Shown one piece after another: positions 28,050 through 39,006 of a stretch of DNA of 61,704 nt. Position numbers and translations under genes: made by a program. The notes below the pieces were generated by a model, which saw nothing but the letters and a program-made list of their open reading frames with translations, did no database searches and was not told where the DNA came from. The stretch spans positions 1 through 61,704 of the forward strand of contig QCRN01000008.1 in the NCBI GenBank assembly GCA_003211835.1. Reading direction: 5' to 3'. How positions within the stretch are numbered: position 1 is the first letter of the stretch; every line of letters begins with the position of its first letter. This stretch comes from Pelagibacteraceae bacterium AG-461-B04. Its GTDB lineage: Bacteria; Pseudomonadota; Alphaproteobacteria; Pelagibacterales; AG-422-B15.

Positions 28050-29525
28050 ATGAAAAGAAATTTAAATTTTATAGAGGCAAGCAGTCTTCTTGAAGCTAAT
28101 GAAACTACATCCGTTGAACTTACAAAGATTTATCTAGATAATATTAAGGAGGCTGAAGAACTTAATTGTTTTAATACTATTACTGCAGAGCATGCTCTAG
28201 ATGATGCTGAGAAATCAGATCAAAGACGACAACAGGGAAAGTTAAAAAGCCAGTTTGATGGGATACCCATAGGAGTCAAAGACTTATTCTGTACCAAAAA
28301 TATTAAAACTACAGCTTCAAGTAAAATTTTATCAAACTTTGTACCATCGTATGAGTCTGCTGTTACTCAAAAGTGCATTGATGCAGGTTTAATCAGCTTA
28401 GGCAAATTAAACTGTGATGAGTTTGCAATGGGTTCAACAAATAAAACAAGTTATTATGGTCCCGTCACAAATCCATGGAAATCTAATAAGTCAGATGCAA
28501 AACTTGTACCAGGTGGATCTTCTGGAGGATCAGCAGCAGCAGTTGCAGCTGATTTATGCATTGCATCTCTAGGAACTGATACAGGAGGTTCAATTAGACA
28601 GCCAGCTTCATTTACTGGAACAGTCGGATTAAAGCCAACTTATGGAAGAGTTTCAAGGTGGGGCATAATAGCTTTTGCATCATCACTGGATCAAGCTGGG
28701 CCAATAACCAAAACTGTTGAGGACGCGGCTGCATTATTTGAAATTATTGCTGGACACGACCCTAAAGATTCAACTTCATCTATAAAAGAAAATGAAAGCT
28801 TCTTCGATAATTTAAATAGTTCAGTTAAAGGAATGAAAATTGGTATTCCAAAAGAATTTAAAAGTGATGACCTTCCTGCAAGCACTCAAAAAGCATGGGA
28901 TGATTGTAAGAAATTGCTTCAAAATAATGGTGCAGAATTGATAGACATTAGTCTCCCTCATACTATGGATGCATTGCCAACTTATTATATTATCGCTCCA
29001 GCAGAGGCTTCGTCTAATCTTGCAAGATATGATGGCGTGAAATACGGGATTAGAGAAGAAGGCGAAAACCTCATTGAAATGTATGAAAAGACGAGATCCG
29101 TTGGTTTTGGGGATGAAGTAAAAAGAAGAATATTAATAGGAACTTATGTTTTATCTTCTGGTTACTATGACGCTTATTACATAAAGGCTCAAAAGATAAG
29201 ATCATTAATAAAGAATGATTTTAATCAAGCCTTTGAAAAAGTTGATGCGATTTTAACTCCATCAACTCCATCGACAGCCTTCGAGATTGAAAATGAACCA
29301 AATGATCCTGTTCAAACATATTTAAATGATATATTCACAGTTCCTATTAATTTGGCTGGCATACCAGCAATATCAATTCCTTTTGCTAACGATGAAAATA
29401 ATTTGCCAATAGGTCTTCAATTAATTACAAATTCTTTTGAGGAGCAAAAGTTATTAAATATCGCAAAAAATGTCCAAGACACTGCGAATTATGAATCTGT
29501 ACCTAAAAATTGGTGGCAAAAATGA
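28050..29525 (+). CDS. gatA: Asp-tRNA(Asn)/Glu-tRNA(Gln) amidotransferase subunit A
   Basis: Glutaminase subunit supplying ammonia for transamidation of mischarged Glu-tRNA(Gln) and Asp-tRNA(Asn). The ATG at 28050 gives 491 residues. Amidase-signature triad is visible: Lys in [11 protein letters not shown] (near 80), Ser in [14 protein letters not shown], and Ser in [14 protein letters not shown] (near 175). It overlaps gatB as ATGA. Confidence 0.98.
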   Translation: MKRNLNFIEASSLLEANETTSVELTKIYLDNIKEAEELNCFNTITAEHALDDAEKSDQRRQQGKLKSQFDGIPIGVKDLFCTKNIKTTASSKILSNFVPSYESAVTQKCIDAGLISLGKLNCDEFAMGSTNKTSYYGPVTNPWKSNKSDAKLVPGGSSGGSAAAVAADLCIASLGTDTGGSIRQPASFTGTVGLKPTYGRVSRWGIIAFASSLDQAGPITKTVEDAAALFEIIAGHDPKDSTSSIKENESFFDNLNSSVKGMKIGIPKEFKSDDLPASTQKAWDDCKKLLQNNGAELIDISLPHTMDALPTYYIIAPAEASSNLARYDGVKYGIREEGENLIEMYEKTRSVGFGDEVKRRILIGTYVLSSGYYDAYYIKAQKIRSLIKNDFNQAFEKVDAILTPSTPSTAFEIENEPNDPVQTYLNDIFTVPINLAGIPAISIPFANDENNLPIGLQLITNSFEEQKLLNIAKNVQDTANYESVPKNWWQK

Positions 29526-30952
29526 TTAATGGCTGGGAGTTAGTAATTGGAATTGAAATTCATGCTCAAGTAAAATCAAAATCTAAATTGTTTTCTTCTT
29601 CGTCAACCGAATTTGGTTCAGGTCCAAATAGTCAAGTCAGCCTTGTAGATGCAGCTATGCCAGGCATGTTACCAGTTATAAATAAATTTTGTGTTGAGCA
29701 AGCTGTGCGATCCGGAATTGGATTAAATGCCAAAATTAATAATAAATCTATCTTTGATCGAAAAAATTATTTTTACCAGGATTTGCCTCAAGGATATCAA
29801 ATATCGCAATTCAAAGATCCCATTGTGGGAAATGGGTTTATTGAAATTGTGTCAGAAGGCCAGTCAAAAAAGATTGGCATTGAACGCTTGCACCTTGAAC
29901 AAGATGCAGGAAAAAGTTTACATGATCAAGATCCAAATTTAACCTTCGTAGATTTAAATCGTTCTGGCATTGCTTTAATGGAAATTGTTTCCATGCCTGA
30001 CATGAAGTCACCTGACGAGGCAGTAGAATATGTAAAGAAGGTGCGTTCTATATTGCGTTATTTAGACACTTGTGATGGAAACATGGAGCAAGGTTCATTG
30101 AGAGCTGATGTGAACGTGTCTGTAAATAAACCAGGGGATGATTTAGGTACAAGGTGTGAGATTAAAAATTTGAATTCGTTTAAATATATTCATTCAGCAA
30201 TTATTTATGAAGCAAAAAGACAAATTAAATTAATCGAGTCAGGTGAAAATATTATTCAAGAAACGAGGTTGTATAATATTGACTCTGGAGAAACAAGATC
30301 AATGCGATCAAAAGAGGACGCGCATGATTACAGATATTTTCCTGACCCAGATTTATTACCCCTTATTCTTGAGGATGATTGGGTTAAAAAAATAAGAAGT
30401 TCCATTCCAGAACTGCCTGATCAGAAGAAAGAAAGATTTATTAGAGAATATAGTCTTAGTGAATATGACTCGAGTGTTATTGTATCTGACAAATCAACAA
30501 GTGATTATTATGAAAAGGTTGTTAAAGATCGAAATCCTAAACTTGTTACAACATGGGTAACTAGTGAACTATTTTCTGTTTTAAATAAAAAAAACCTATC
30601 TATTGATGAGAGTCCTATATCACCTAATCATTTAGGTGAATTAATTGACAATATTGATAGTGGTAAAATTTCGAGTCGTCAGGCAAAAGACATATTTGAG
30701 GAAATGTGCGAGACAGGAGAAAGTGCTAATAATATTATTAATGAAAAAGGATTGTCTCAGATAAGTGATGAAGGCGAACTAGAAAAATTAGTTGATAATG
30801 TTATATCCTCAAATCCAGAAAATGTTGAAAAGTATAAGAATGGAAAAGATAAACTGTTTGGTTTTTTTGTAGGTGAGGCCATGAAGCTGTCAAAGGGAAA
30901 AGCAAATCCAAAAGTTTTAAATGAGCTTTTAAAAAGTAAATTAAATACTTAG
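29522..30952 (+). CDS. gatB: Asp-tRNA(Asn)/Glu-tRNA(Gln) amidotransferase subunit B
   Basis: Kinase/amidotransferase subunit that activates the mischarged tRNA. The ATG at 29522 gives 476 residues, starting [17 protein letters not shown]. Signatures are [44 protein letters not shown], and [12 protein letters not shown]. The C-terminal YqeY-like helical domain spans about 330-476. tRNA-Ser follows 36 bp downstream and could be co-transcribed. Confidence 0.98.
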   Translation: MINGWELVIGIEIHAQVKSKSKLFSSSSTEFGSGPNSQVSLVDAAMPGMLPVINKFCVEQAVRSGIGLNAKINNKSIFDRKNYFYQDLPQGYQISQFKDPIVGNGFIEIVSEGQSKKIGIERLHLEQDAGKSLHDQDPNLTFVDLNRSGIALMEIVSMPDMKSPDEAVEYVKKVRSILRYLDTCDGNMEQGSLRADVNVSVNKPGDDLGTRCEIKNLNSFKYIHSAIIYEAKRQIKLIESGENIIQETRLYNIDSGETRSMRSKEDAHDYRYFPDPDLLPLILEDDWVKKIRSSIPELPDQKKERFIREYSLSEYDSSVIVSDKSTSDYYEKVVKDRNPKLVTTWVTSELFSVLNKKNLSIDESPISPNHLGELIDNIDSGKISSRQAKDIFEEMCETGESANNIINEKGLSQISDEGELEKLVDNVISSNPENVEKYKNGKDKLFGFFVGEAMKLSKGKANPKVLNELLKSKLNT

Positions 30953-30988
30953 ATTATTTAGAATATTTATAGTACTAATCTATTTATC

Positions 30989-31082
30989 GGAGAGATGGGT
31001 GAGTGGTTGAAACCGGCTCCCTGCTAAGGAGTTGTGCGGGCTTATACCCGTACCGAGGGTTCGAATCCCTCTCTCTCCGCCA
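30989..31082 (+). tRNA. tRNA-Ser (anticodon GCU)
   Basis: Full cloverleaf with a long class II variable arm. The acceptor GGAGAGA (30989-30995) pairs with TCTCTCC (31072-31078), then discriminator G and an encoded CCA (31080-31082). The anticodon stem GCTCC/GGAGT encloses CTGCTAA with GCT at 31023-31025, which reads AGC/AGU serine codons. The T arm is GAGGG-TTCGAAT-CCCTC (31055-31071). A T-rich stretch follows, which may end transcription. Confidence 0.97.
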
Positions 31083-31091
31083 TATTTTAAT

Positions 31092-33206
31092 TTATATTTG
31101 TTTTTTTGTTGGCTTGATAACTGTTTTACCACCTGTGTAGGCTCTATTTAAATTTAAGTTCAGAGTATACTCAACAGGTAAAAGATCATTCTCAATAAAT
31201 TCATACACTTGAATATTTTCCATAACTCTTTGCACATAATTTCTTGTTTCTTTAAATGGAATTAATTCTATCCAGTCTTCGCTTGCAATGTCGTCTTTTC
31301 TTGGGTCGCCGTATTTTTTAATCCATCGCGAAACACGAGACTCGCCTGCATTATATGCAGCAAGCGATAATATGTATGAACCATTATAATTAGATAGTAG
31401 TTTGTCTAAGTAAGCACTTCCTAAAATTACATTATATTTTGGGTCTTCAGTAAGTTTACTTTTTGTATACTCCAACTTAAGTCCTTTAGATACTCTCTTT
31501 GCAGTGTATGGCATTAATTGCATCAAGCCCTTAGCACCTGCATAACTGCCTGCCTGGGGATCGAATTGACTTTCTTGCCTGGTGACAGAGTGTATTAAAC
31601 TTTGAGGTGGAAATACAATTTTATCAAATTTAGGTCTTTCAACTTCAGGAAAACTTAATGGGTCAAGAAGAACATGATTATAATATAAAATCTTACCAGC
31701 TTGCACTGCAAAATCTTTTCTACCTAACTCATTTGCAATTCTAACAGACTTAGTCGCAGTATTTAAATTTTCTCGATCAGCTAGATCCCATATAAATTTT
31801 TTTACGAGTTTCGATTTATCAAATTCATTTAGCAATGAAATAGCAAGGTAGACGCTATTAGATATTTCTTGCTTTTCAGATGAAATATTCTCTTTACTGG
31901 TCAGTTTGGGAGAAAATAAAATCTTTTTATTCAGTTTTGATGCTGCAAGCTGGCCATAAAAAGTTAAGCTATATTTCGAAGCTTTTAAATATTCTTTTTG
32001 AGCATCATCAGTTTTACCCAATGCATCGAGAGAGTTCCCCATCCAATAAGCAGCTCTTGCTTTTGAAATCGGTCTCGAAGATACATCCCAAATTTCTTTG
32101 AAATGTAGATATGCAGATTCGGGGTTTTCTAAAAAAGTTAGACTTATCCAGCCCGCCATCCATTCTGCTTCAGCTATATCTTTATTTTCTTTTAGACCAT
32201 GGTTTATGGATAATTTGTAAGCTGTATTATACTCATGCGTATCGATGAGTTTTCTTATCAAGAAGTTTTTCTTTGCCCAAAATTTATCCGGCCTGACTAA
32301 TTTACTTGAGTCAGTATTGTTAATTTCTAATAAGAGATTCAATGCACTATCATATTTTCTTTTTTTAATTCTCCAATGTATCCTGTCATAAACAAGTCCT
32401 GGATCAGATTTTAATTGATCTGGAACTTTTTTGATCAAATCATCTACTCCTCCAGCAAAAGAAATTAAACCAATTCGTGCCTCAAATAATTTTTGATAAT
32501 CTATATTTACATACTTAACAAGTCTTGATGCAGTTCTATATTTGCCATTCCAAAGAAGCTGCTCGATTCTTTTTTTATGATGATTTTCTTCTAAAATCGT
32601 TTTAAAGTTTTTTAATATTTGAGATTGTTCTTTTCTTGAGAAGCTCCCATCAGTATAACCTTGAATAATATATTTTTTCCCTTTTTCAATTTCTCCGTTA
32701 TTCAAGAGAGCGTTTCCATAATAAATATTGCCCCAACCAGTCTTAGGTTCATTATTTTTAAAATGGTTTATTATTAATTGATGATTTTCTTTAAATGATA
32801 TTTTTGACTCGCTTTTAATCTTTATTTTTTCAATTTCGGGCCAATCATTATTTTGATCTATGTAATCTAGATAATTAGTAAAAGTAAGATTATTAGCTCC
32901 GTTATAGTATTTTAGCCATTCAAGTGTATCCCTTGCTGTTTCATTTTTAATATTACTTTGTATTCCTATAACTCGATCCCACTTATATGCACCAGCTTTA
33001 TCAAGTGCCAACTTAAATAATTCAACATCTTTATTGCTAAGAAGTTGAGATAACTCAGGCTGAGTAGGTCTTTTAGTGGGATAGGAAAAGTTGACTGACT
33101 GAAAATTAATAAAGCCTATCTCTCTTTTTTGTGGAAAGATTTCAGCATTGGCAGATGAAAGGCTAAAAAAAAAGAATGATAATAGTAAAATAAAGTTTTT
33201 TTTCAC
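31092..33206 (-). CDS. slt: Soluble lytic murein transglycosylase
   Basis: Periplasmic enzyme that cuts peptidoglycan, forming anhydromuramyl ends. The 704 residues begin with a GTG codon and a signal peptide (about 1-21, ending SSANA). A long alpha-helical superhelix of about 500 residues follows, then a GH23 SLT domain (about 535-660) with the catalytic Glu in TRQESQFDPQAG, GAKGLMQLMPYTA, and LAAYNAGESRVSRW. It is divergent from dapA, as often in alphaproteobacteria. Its 3' end is 9 bp from the tRNA-Ser gene. Confidence 0.95.
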   Translation of the reverse strand: MKKNFILLLSFFFFSLSSANAEIFPQKREIGFINFQSVNFSYPTKRPTQPELSQLLSNKDVELFKLALDKAGAYKWDRVIGIQSNIKNETARDTLEWLKYYNGANNLTFTNYLDYIDQNNDWPEIEKIKIKSESKISFKENHQLIINHFKNNEPKTGWGNIYYGNALLNNGEIEKGKKYIIQGYTDGSFSRKEQSQILKNFKTILEENHHKKRIEQLLWNGKYRTASRLVKYVNIDYQKLFEARIGLISFAGGVDDLIKKVPDQLKSDPGLVYDRIHWRIKKRKYDSALNLLLEINNTDSSKLVRPDKFWAKKNFLIRKLIDTHEYNTAYKLSINHGLKENKDIAEAEWMAGWISLTFLENPESAYLHFKEIWDVSSRPISKARAAYWMGNSLDALGKTDDAQKEYLKASKYSLTFYGQLAASKLNKKILFSPKLTSKENISSEKQEISNSVYLAISLLNEFDKSKLVKKFIWDLADRENLNTATKSVRIANELGRKDFAVQAGKILYYNHVLLDPLSFPEVERPKFDKIVFPPQSLIHSVTRQESQFDPQAGSYAGAKGLMQLMPYTAKRVSKGLKLEYTKSKLTEDPKYNVILGSAYLDKLLSNYNGSYILSLAAYNAGESRVSRWIKKYGDPRKDDIASEDWIELIPFKETRNYVQRVMENIQVYEFIENDLLPVEYTLNLNLNRAYTGGKTVIKPTKKQI

Positions 33207-33233
33207 AAGAATAAGATTGTTGTTTTGAAGGCG

Positions 33234-33262
33234 AGTATATTTATGATTTATGTTTTTTTAAA
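33234..33262 (-). promoter_or_regulatory. Possible promoter of slt
   Basis: On the minus strand TTTAAA (33262-33257) and TATACT (33239-33234) are 17 bp apart. The start point would be near 33227, giving a leader of about 20 nt before the GTG start at 33206. The hexamers are moderate and the surrounding DNA is AT-rich, so this is tentative. I do not see an equally good promoter for dapA in the same 80-bp gap. Confidence 0.4.
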
Positions 33263-33286
33263 TAATTAAAAGTGTTAAAGTAAAGT

Positions 33287-34159
33287 ATGTTCAAAGGCGC
33301 CCATACTGCATTAATTACTCCTTTTAAAGGAGGTCAAATAGACGAAGAGTCATTTAGATCATTTATTGACTTTCAAATTTCTGAGGGAATACATGGACTT
33401 GTTCCTGTTGGTACGACGGGTGAATCACCTACGCTCAGTCATGAAGAGCATAAACTCGCTGTTGAGCTGTGTGTACAACAAGCAGATAAAAGAGTTCCAA
33501 TAATTGCTGGAACAGGATCAAATAATACAGAAGAAGCAATTGATTTAACACGACATGCAGAAAGTGCGGGAGCGGATGCCGCTCTCGTTGTAACACCTTA
33601 TTACAATAAGCCGACTCAAAAAGGATTATACTGTCATTTTGAGGCTATTAGCAAAAGCACAAAGTTACCTATTATAATTTATAATATTCCAGGTAGATCA
33701 ATTGTTGATATGTCTACTGAAACAATGAAGAGTTTATTTAAGATTGAAAATATAGTTGGAGTTAAAGATGCTACTTCTAATATACCTAGAGTGTATGAAT
33801 CTAAAACTGTTATAGGTGAAAACTTCAATCAACTTACTGGAGATGATGCCACAACGCTTGCTTTTATGACTTATGGTGGACATGGATCAATATCGGTCAC
33901 ATCAAATATTGCACCTAAATTGTGTACCCAATTTATGCAACTTTGTCTGAGTAAAGACTTTGCAGAAGCGGCAAAGATAAATGATAAATTGATGCCTCTT
34001 CATCATGCTCTTTTTGTTGAGTCGAGCCCTGGACCAGTAAAATATGCAGCATCTAAATTAGGTCTTTGTGGTGAAGAGATACGGCTGCCCCTTACTTTAA
34101 TTTCTGATGAGACAAAAGTCTTAGTTGATAAAGCATTAAAACACGCTTCGTTGATATAA
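33287..34159 (+). CDS. dapA: 4-hydroxy-tetrahydrodipicolinate synthase
   Basis: Condenses pyruvate and aspartate semialdehyde, the first step to diaminopimelate and lysine. The 290 residues are usual. GTTGESPTL near 44-52, the Tyr of [21 protein letters not shown] near 135, and the Schiff-base Lys in [10 protein letters not shown] near 162 are all present. The ATG follows a short AT-rich gap; smpB begins 2 bp after the stop. Confidence 0.98.
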   Translation: MFKGAHTALITPFKGGQIDEESFRSFIDFQISEGIHGLVPVGTTGESPTLSHEEHKLAVELCVQQADKRVPIIAGTGSNNTEEAIDLTRHAESAGADAALVVTPYYNKPTQKGLYCHFEAISKSTKLPIIIYNIPGRSIVDMSTETMKSLFKIENIVGVKDATSNIPRVYESKTVIGENFNQLTGDDATTLAFMTYGGHGSISVTSNIAPKLCTQFMQLCLSKDFAEAAKINDKLMPLHHALFVESSPGPVKYAASKLGLCGEEIRLPLTLISDETKVLVDKALKHASLI

Positions 34160-34161
34160 TC

Positions 34162-34596
34162 TTGCAAATAGCAGTCCAAAATAGAAAAGCTAGATACAAT
34201 TACTCTTTTATTGAATTATTTGAGGCTGGCATTCAATTGCAAGGAAGCGAAATTAAATCACTTCGTAATGGCCGAGTTGAAATCGCTGAATCATACGCGC
34301 GTGAAGAGGATAACGAAATATTTTTAATTAACTCTCATTTTTCAAAGTATTCAAATGCATCATACTTAAATCATATAGAGAATCGTCCTAGAAAATTATT
34401 ATTAAATAGAAAAGAAATTCAAAAAATAATTGGCAAGTTAAATAAAGAATCTCTAACTTTAGTGCCTCTAAAAATGTATTTTAACAAAAAGGGTATCGCA
34501 AAACTTGAAATTGCTTTAGCAAAAGGAAAAAAAATACATGATAAAAGGGATGCTAAGAAAAGAAAAGATTGGGTCAGAGAAAGAAAAAAATTATAA
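34162..34596 (+). CDS. smpB: SsrA-binding protein
   Basis: Binds tmRNA and enables trans-translation rescue of stalled ribosomes. The 144 residues start with TTG at 34162; no ATG exists near the start. The family core is clear: [31 protein letters not shown], and the C-terminal basic tail [18 protein letters not shown] that reaches into the mRNA channel. It abuts dapA and overlaps folK by one base. Confidence 0.95.
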   Translation: MQIAVQNRKARYNYSFIELFEAGIQLQGSEIKSLRNGRVEIAESYAREEDNEIFLINSHFSKYSNASYLNHIENRPRKLLLNRKEIQKIIGKLNKESLTLVPLKMYFNKKGIAKLEIALAKGKKIHDKRDAKKRKDWVRERKKL

Positions 34597-35114
34597 TGAT
34601 TTATATAATTGGTTTAGGTTCTAATATTCCATCAAAGTATGGCAATAAACTTCAGACATTAAAGTTTGCAATGTTAGAATTAGAAAAAAATAATATAAAA
34701 ATATTAAAAAAATCATATTTATATTCATCTGCGCCTCAGAATTTCATATCTGCTGCAGACAATTTTATTAATGCGGCTATCATGGTTGAAACCATTCAAA
34801 AGCCATTGATTTTACTAAATTGTCTAAAGAAGATTGAGCGTATGACAGGCCGAAATGCTTACAAGCAAAATACATCAAGAACATGTGACTTAGATATATT
34901 AATGGCAAAACCATTTATCAATTTCTTTATTAAAGACCATATAAATTATTTAGAAATCCCGCATCCTAAATTAATAGAGCGAGATTTTGTATTAAGGCCA
35001 ATGAGCGATATATGTCCTAACTGGGTGCACGTTAAAAAAAACAGTACAATCATGAGTCTTGCAAAAAGCTTAAGACCTAGCAGTAGGCTATATAAGCTCA
35101 AGGAATTTCTTTAA
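34596..35114 (+). CDS. folK: HPPK (2-amino-4-hydroxy-6-hydroxymethyldihydropteridine pyrophosphokinase)
   Basis: Transfers pyrophosphate from ATP to the pterin in folate synthesis. The ATG at 34596 gives 172 residues starting [11 protein letters not shown]. Visible motifs: GLGSN near 6-10, a pterin-binding loop SAPQNF, ERMTGRNAYKQ and the metal-binding RTCDLDILM near 104-112, then PHPKLIERDFVLRPM. The start shares one base with the smpB stop. Confidence 0.93.
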   Translation: MIYIIGLGSNIPSKYGNKLQTLKFAMLELEKNNIKILKKSYLYSSAPQNFISAADNFINAAIMVETIQKPLILLNCLKKIERMTGRNAYKQNTSRTCDLDILMAKPFINFFIKDHINYLEIPHPKLIERDFVLRPMSDICPNWVHVKKNSTIMSLAKSLRPSSRLYKLKEFL

Positions 35115-35169
35115 TCGGGGAATTATTTAATACTTCACTTCATGAATAATGTATGATTAAAAGTGCATT

Positions 35170-37299
35170 ATGAGCAAAATCGAGCTGCTAGATAGATCTG
35201 CAAAAAGTAGTTTTGGCTTGAATTCAAAGCTAATTGAGGAAGCTTATCAATTTGCTCTTGAATCGCATAAAAGCCAAAAAAGATATTCAGGCGATCCATA
35301 TATTTCTCACCCATTAGCAGTAGCTGATATTTTGTTAAATTTAAAATTAGATACATCAACTATAATCACAGGCTTATTGCATGATACTTTAGAAGATACA
35401 CTCGCAACTGAGCATGAAATTAAAGAAAAGTTTGGAGATGAAGTAGCTGTTTTAGTAAATGGTGTTACAAAGCTATCAAAAATTGAAACTTATACTGAAA
35501 ATAAATTTCAGGCTGAAAACTTTCGAAAACTTATTCTAGCAATGTCAAAAGATATAAGAGTATTGCTCGTAAAGTTAGCAGATCGTTTGCACAACATGAG
35601 AACTATCCAATTTATTCCTCAAGAAAAAAGAAGACAAAGAATAGCATCTGAAACACTAGAAATATATGCTCCATTAGCTGGAAGATTAGGTATGCACGAA
35701 TTTAAGGATGAGTTGGAAGATTTATCATTTCAAATTTTAAATCCATCTGCTTATTCATCTTTATCAACTCGCATAGAGTATCTAAAGAAAGATAAATCCA
35801 ATCTTACTGATAAGATCAAATCACGAATTGGAGAATTATTAAGCAAAAACCAAATTGGCTATGAAATAATTGGACGTGAAAAAAAGTTATACTCTGTTTG
35901 GAATAAAATGCAAAATAAGCAAATCGCCTTTAGGCAACTTTCAGATATTTTTGCCTTCAGAATTGTTACCAAAAGCGTTGATGATTGCTATCGAATTTTG
36001 GGAATAATACATAATCGCTGGTCTGCGGTCCCTGGTTCCTTTAAAGACTATATTTCTACACCTAAAATAAATAATTATCAGTCAATTCATTCAACAATCG
36101 TAGGCCCAGAAAGACAACGTGTTGAGTTGCAAATTAGAACCACAGAAATGGATGTTGTAGCTGATAAAGGCATCGCTGCGCATTGGAGTTATAAAGAAAA
36201 TTATAACCTAATTGATAATTCCTCATCAGACCCTGTAAATGTGACTTGGCTGAGAGATCTAGTCGAAATACTCGATAGTGGCGGATCATCTGAGGAGTTA
36301 ATGGAAGCAACTAAATTAGAAATGTTTCAAGATCAAGTATTTTGTTTCACTCCAAAAGGAGATCTTATTCATCTTCCTTCAAATTCAAATTCAATTGATT
36401 TTGCATATGCATTGCATTCAGAAATTGGGAATAGGTGTGTGGGATGTAAGATTAATGGTAAACCAAAGCCATTATATACGAAATTACAAAATGGTGATGA
36501 AATTGAAATTTTAACATCTAAAAATCCATCTCCATCAGAAACCTGGGAAAAAATTGTTACGACTGCAAAAGCTCAATCATCAATAAAAAGATTTTTTAAA
36601 AAACAGGAAAAAGATGAGTTTGTCACTTTAGGAATGAAAATCTTACAAAAAATTTTAAAAAAGGATGCAGATATATCTATTGCAGAGCTGGAGGGTTATT
36701 CAAAGAAATTCAATAGAAAAAACCCCGACGATTTTTTAATATCCATTGGAAAAGGCAATATCAGACCCAGAGAACTTGAAAAGTTGAAATCAAAATCACG
36801 TCTATCATTTTTCTCTCGATATAGAAAAACGAATTCACTGGATAAAACTCCCCTCGAAATTCGTGATTTTCAACCAGGTGTAGCAATTCATTTTGCTGAG
36901 TGTTGTTTCCCGTTACCACATGAAAATATTATAGGAATTACATCTGAAGACTCAGGTATTTTCATTCATTCAAATCAATGCAATGCAATTGATAAAGAAT
37001 ATAAAAAAGAAGATTGGATTTCAGCATCCTGGAAAGACGTTGATCCAGAGCAATTTTTTTCTTCCAGAATTAAAGTTTCTGTGAAAAACGAACCAGGGTC
37101 ACTTGGAACTCTCGCTACTATTGTTGGGACTGAAAAAGGAAATATTACACATTTAAATATATCAGAAAAGGGTGAAGATTTTTTTGATATGATTTTTGTA
37201 ATTGACGTACATGACTTAGTGCATCTTGATAAAATAATAAATGTTCTTGCTGAAGTAGAGAATGTGAGTTCTGTAAATAGATTGTTGCTAGACCTATGA
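35170..37299 (+). CDS. rsh: Bifunctional (p)ppGpp synthetase/hydrolase
   Basis: RelA/SpoT homologue controlling the stringent alarmone. The 709 residues run: HD hydrolase domain (about 20-170) with SHPLAVADILL, LLHDTLEDT and LADRLHNMRT; synthetase domain (about 220-350) with the conserved NNYQSIHST; TGS domain (about 385-445, CFTPKGDLIHLPSNSNSIDFAYALH); and a C-terminal ACT domain (about 635-709). Both catalytic halves look intact, as expected for the single alphaproteobacterial RSH. The small rpoZ gene often found just upstream is absent; only 55 bp separate it from folK. Confidence 0.95.
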   Translation: MSKIELLDRSAKSSFGLNSKLIEEAYQFALESHKSQKRYSGDPYISHPLAVADILLNLKLDTSTIITGLLHDTLEDTLATEHEIKEKFGDEVAVLVNGVTKLSKIETYTENKFQAENFRKLILAMSKDIRVLLVKLADRLHNMRTIQFIPQEKRRQRIASETLEIYAPLAGRLGMHEFKDELEDLSFQILNPSAYSSLSTRIEYLKKDKSNLTDKIKSRIGELLSKNQIGYEIIGREKKLYSVWNKMQNKQIAFRQLSDIFAFRIVTKSVDDCYRILGIIHNRWSAVPGSFKDYISTPKINNYQSIHSTIVGPERQRVELQIRTTEMDVVADKGIAAHWSYKENYNLIDNSSSDPVNVTWLRDLVEILDSGGSSEELMEATKLEMFQDQVFCFTPKGDLIHLPSNSNSIDFAYALHSEIGNRCVGCKINGKPKPLYTKLQNGDEIEILTSKNPSPSETWEKIVTTAKAQSSIKRFFKKQEKDEFVTLGMKILQKILKKDADISIAELEGYSKKFNRKNPDDFLISIGKGNIRPRELEKLKSKSRLSFFSRYRKTNSLDKTPLEIRDFQPGVAIHFAECCFPLPHENIIGITSEDSGIFIHSNQCNAIDKEYKKEDWISASWKDVDPEQFFSSRIKVSVKNEPGSLGTLATIVGTEKGNITHLNISEKGEDFFDMIFVIDVHDLVHLDKIINVLAEVENVSSVNRLLLDL

Positions 37300-37880
37300 A
37301 AAATGAAAAAGAAATAATTAGTTTTTTTGAAAAGTCTGGAGCTCTACAACATGGTCACTTTATTCTTTCGTCAGGAAAAAGATCTAAAATGTATTTTCAA
37401 TGTTCAAAGCTATTTGTTAACCCCAACGATGGCCTAACTGTTTGTGAGGAACTTAAAAATAAAATTCTCAAAAAGATAGAGACTAAAATTGATTGTATAG
37501 TTTCACCTGCTTTAGGAGGGGTTTTGGTTGGATATCAACTTGCCCAAACTTTAGGGTGTGATTTCATATTCTATGAGCGGTCTGAAAATGAATTTGAATT
37601 AAGAAGGGGTTTTGATTTAAAAAAAGGAAGCAATATCTTATTCGTTGAAGATGTAATAACTACTGGCAAATCAACGAAAGAGTGTCTTGATAAAATAAAT
37701 TTACTGGAAGTAAACTTAAAAGGAATAGCATCAATAGTTGACAGAACTACAGAAGAAGTATTTGAAAATTTTGATATTATATCATTGTTAAAGCTTGATA
37801 TCCCAATATTCGAACCCGAAAACCTTCCTAAAGAACTAGCCAATATTCCAGCAATTAAACCAGGAAGCAGAAAATTTTAA
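37296..37880 (+). CDS. pyrE: Orotate phosphoribosyltransferase
   Basis: Makes OMP from orotate and PRPP. The 194 residues have SPALGGVLVGYQLAQTLG, the conserved ERSENEFELRRGF loop and the PRPP motif ILFVEDVITTGKST near 111-124. The N-terminus shows HGHFILSSGKRSKMYFQC, typical of PyrE. Overlaps rsh as ATGA. Confidence 0.96.
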   Translation: MKNEKEIISFFEKSGALQHGHFILSSGKRSKMYFQCSKLFVNPNDGLTVCEELKNKILKKIETKIDCIVSPALGGVLVGYQLAQTLGCDFIFYERSENEFELRRGFDLKKGSNILFVEDVITTGKSTKECLDKINLLEVNLKGIASIVDRTTEEVFENFDIISLLKLDIPIFEPENLPKELANIPAIKPGSRKF

Positions 37881-37884
37881 TATT

Positions 37885-38622
37885 ATGAATTTACCAAGGT
37901 TAGGAGTAAACATCGATCATGTTGCGACTTTAAGAAATGCAAGGGGAGAGAATTATCCAAGTCCTGTTAAAGCTGCAAAAATATGTGAAGAATTTGGCGC
38001 CGATGGTATTACAGCTCATCTTCGCGAGGATAGAAGGCATATAAAAGATGAAGATATTTTCGAACTTAAAGCAAATATATCATTGCCATTAAACTTTGAA
38101 ATGGCCCCAACACTAGAAATGCTTGACATAGCATTAAAAGTAAAGCCAAACGCATGCTGTATTGTTCCTGAGAAGCGAGAAGAAGTAACCACAGAGGGCG
38201 GCATCGATGTTAAAAAAAATCATAATTTACTTCATACCATTATTCCAAAACTAAAACAGAGCGGTATAAAAGTGTCTTTGTTTGTTGACGCTGATGACGA
38301 GCAAATTATTGCATCAAAAGATATTCAAGCCGATATTGTAGAAATTCACGCAGGAGAGTTTTGTAGAAAAATAGAAAATTCTCACGATTTTGAAGATGAT
38401 TTTGAAAGAATAAAAAAGGCCTCTCAATTAGCTGATAATTTAGGATTAGAAGTACATATAGGTCATGGGATTACTTTTGACTCATTAGTTGAATTGGCAA
38501 AAATACCTGAAGTAAAGGAATTTAATATTGGCCATTTTATAATAGCCGAAGCTATATTTTCTGGATTAGGGGAAACTGTTAGTAAACTTAAAGTTCTTAT
38601 AAAAGAAAATAGAGGCTCATAA
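37885..38622 (+). CDS. pdxJ: Pyridoxine 5'-phosphate synthase
   Basis: Forms the pyridoxine ring from 1-deoxyxylulose-5-phosphate and aminoacetone phosphate in the DXP-dependent vitamin B6 route. The 245 residues contain GVNIDHVATLRNARG, GADGITAHLREDRRHI, NFEMAPTLEML, VSLFVDADDEQI, EIHAGEF and HIGHGITFDS. acpS starts with no gap. Confidence 0.97.
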   Translation: MNLPRLGVNIDHVATLRNARGENYPSPVKAAKICEEFGADGITAHLREDRRHIKDEDIFELKANISLPLNFEMAPTLEMLDIALKVKPNACCIVPEKREEVTTEGGIDVKKNHNLLHTIIPKLKQSGIKVSLFVDADDEQIIASKDIQADIVEIHAGEFCRKIENSHDFEDDFERIKKASQLADNLGLEVHIGHGITFDSLVELAKIPEVKEFNIGHFIIAEAIFSGLGETVSKLKVLIKENRGS

Positions 38623-39003
38623 ATGAAAGGCATTGGTTCAGATTTAATTGATATACGCAGAATAGATAAAACTATAGCCAGATTTGGTGATCGGTTTAAG
38701 AAGAGAATATTTACAGATAATGAAATTAAAAAGTGTGAAAAAAGAAAACAAAGTGTCCCTTGTTACGCAAAGAGATTTGCTGCAAAAGAAGCTGCAGCTA
38801 AGGCACTAGGCACTGGTTTCCGCAAAGGTGTTTATTGGCGAGATATAGAGATTGTAAATGAACCATCGGGCAAGCCGACTCTTGAGTTTCACGGAAAATC
38901 AAAATCACATTTATTAAATTTAGTTTTAGACAATGATTATACTATCAATTTGTCAATTACTGACGAATTTCCATATGCACAAGCAATTGTAACTATTAAT
39001 TAA
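38623..39003 (+). CDS. acpS: Holo-[acyl-carrier-protein] synthase
   Basis: Attaches the phosphopantetheine arm to acyl carrier protein. The 126 residues have the Mg2+-binding MKGIGSDLIDIRRI at the start and the signature RFAAKEAAAKALGTGFRKG near 48-66. It lies directly between pdxJ and lepB, the usual alphaproteobacterial order. Confidence 0.96.
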   Translation: MKGIGSDLIDIRRIDKTIARFGDRFKKRIFTDNEIKKCEKRKQSVPCYAKRFAAKEAAAKALGTGFRKGVYWRDIEIVNEPSGKPTLEFHGKSKSHLLNLVLDNDYTINLSITDEFPYAQAIVTIN

Positions 39004-39006
39004 CCA

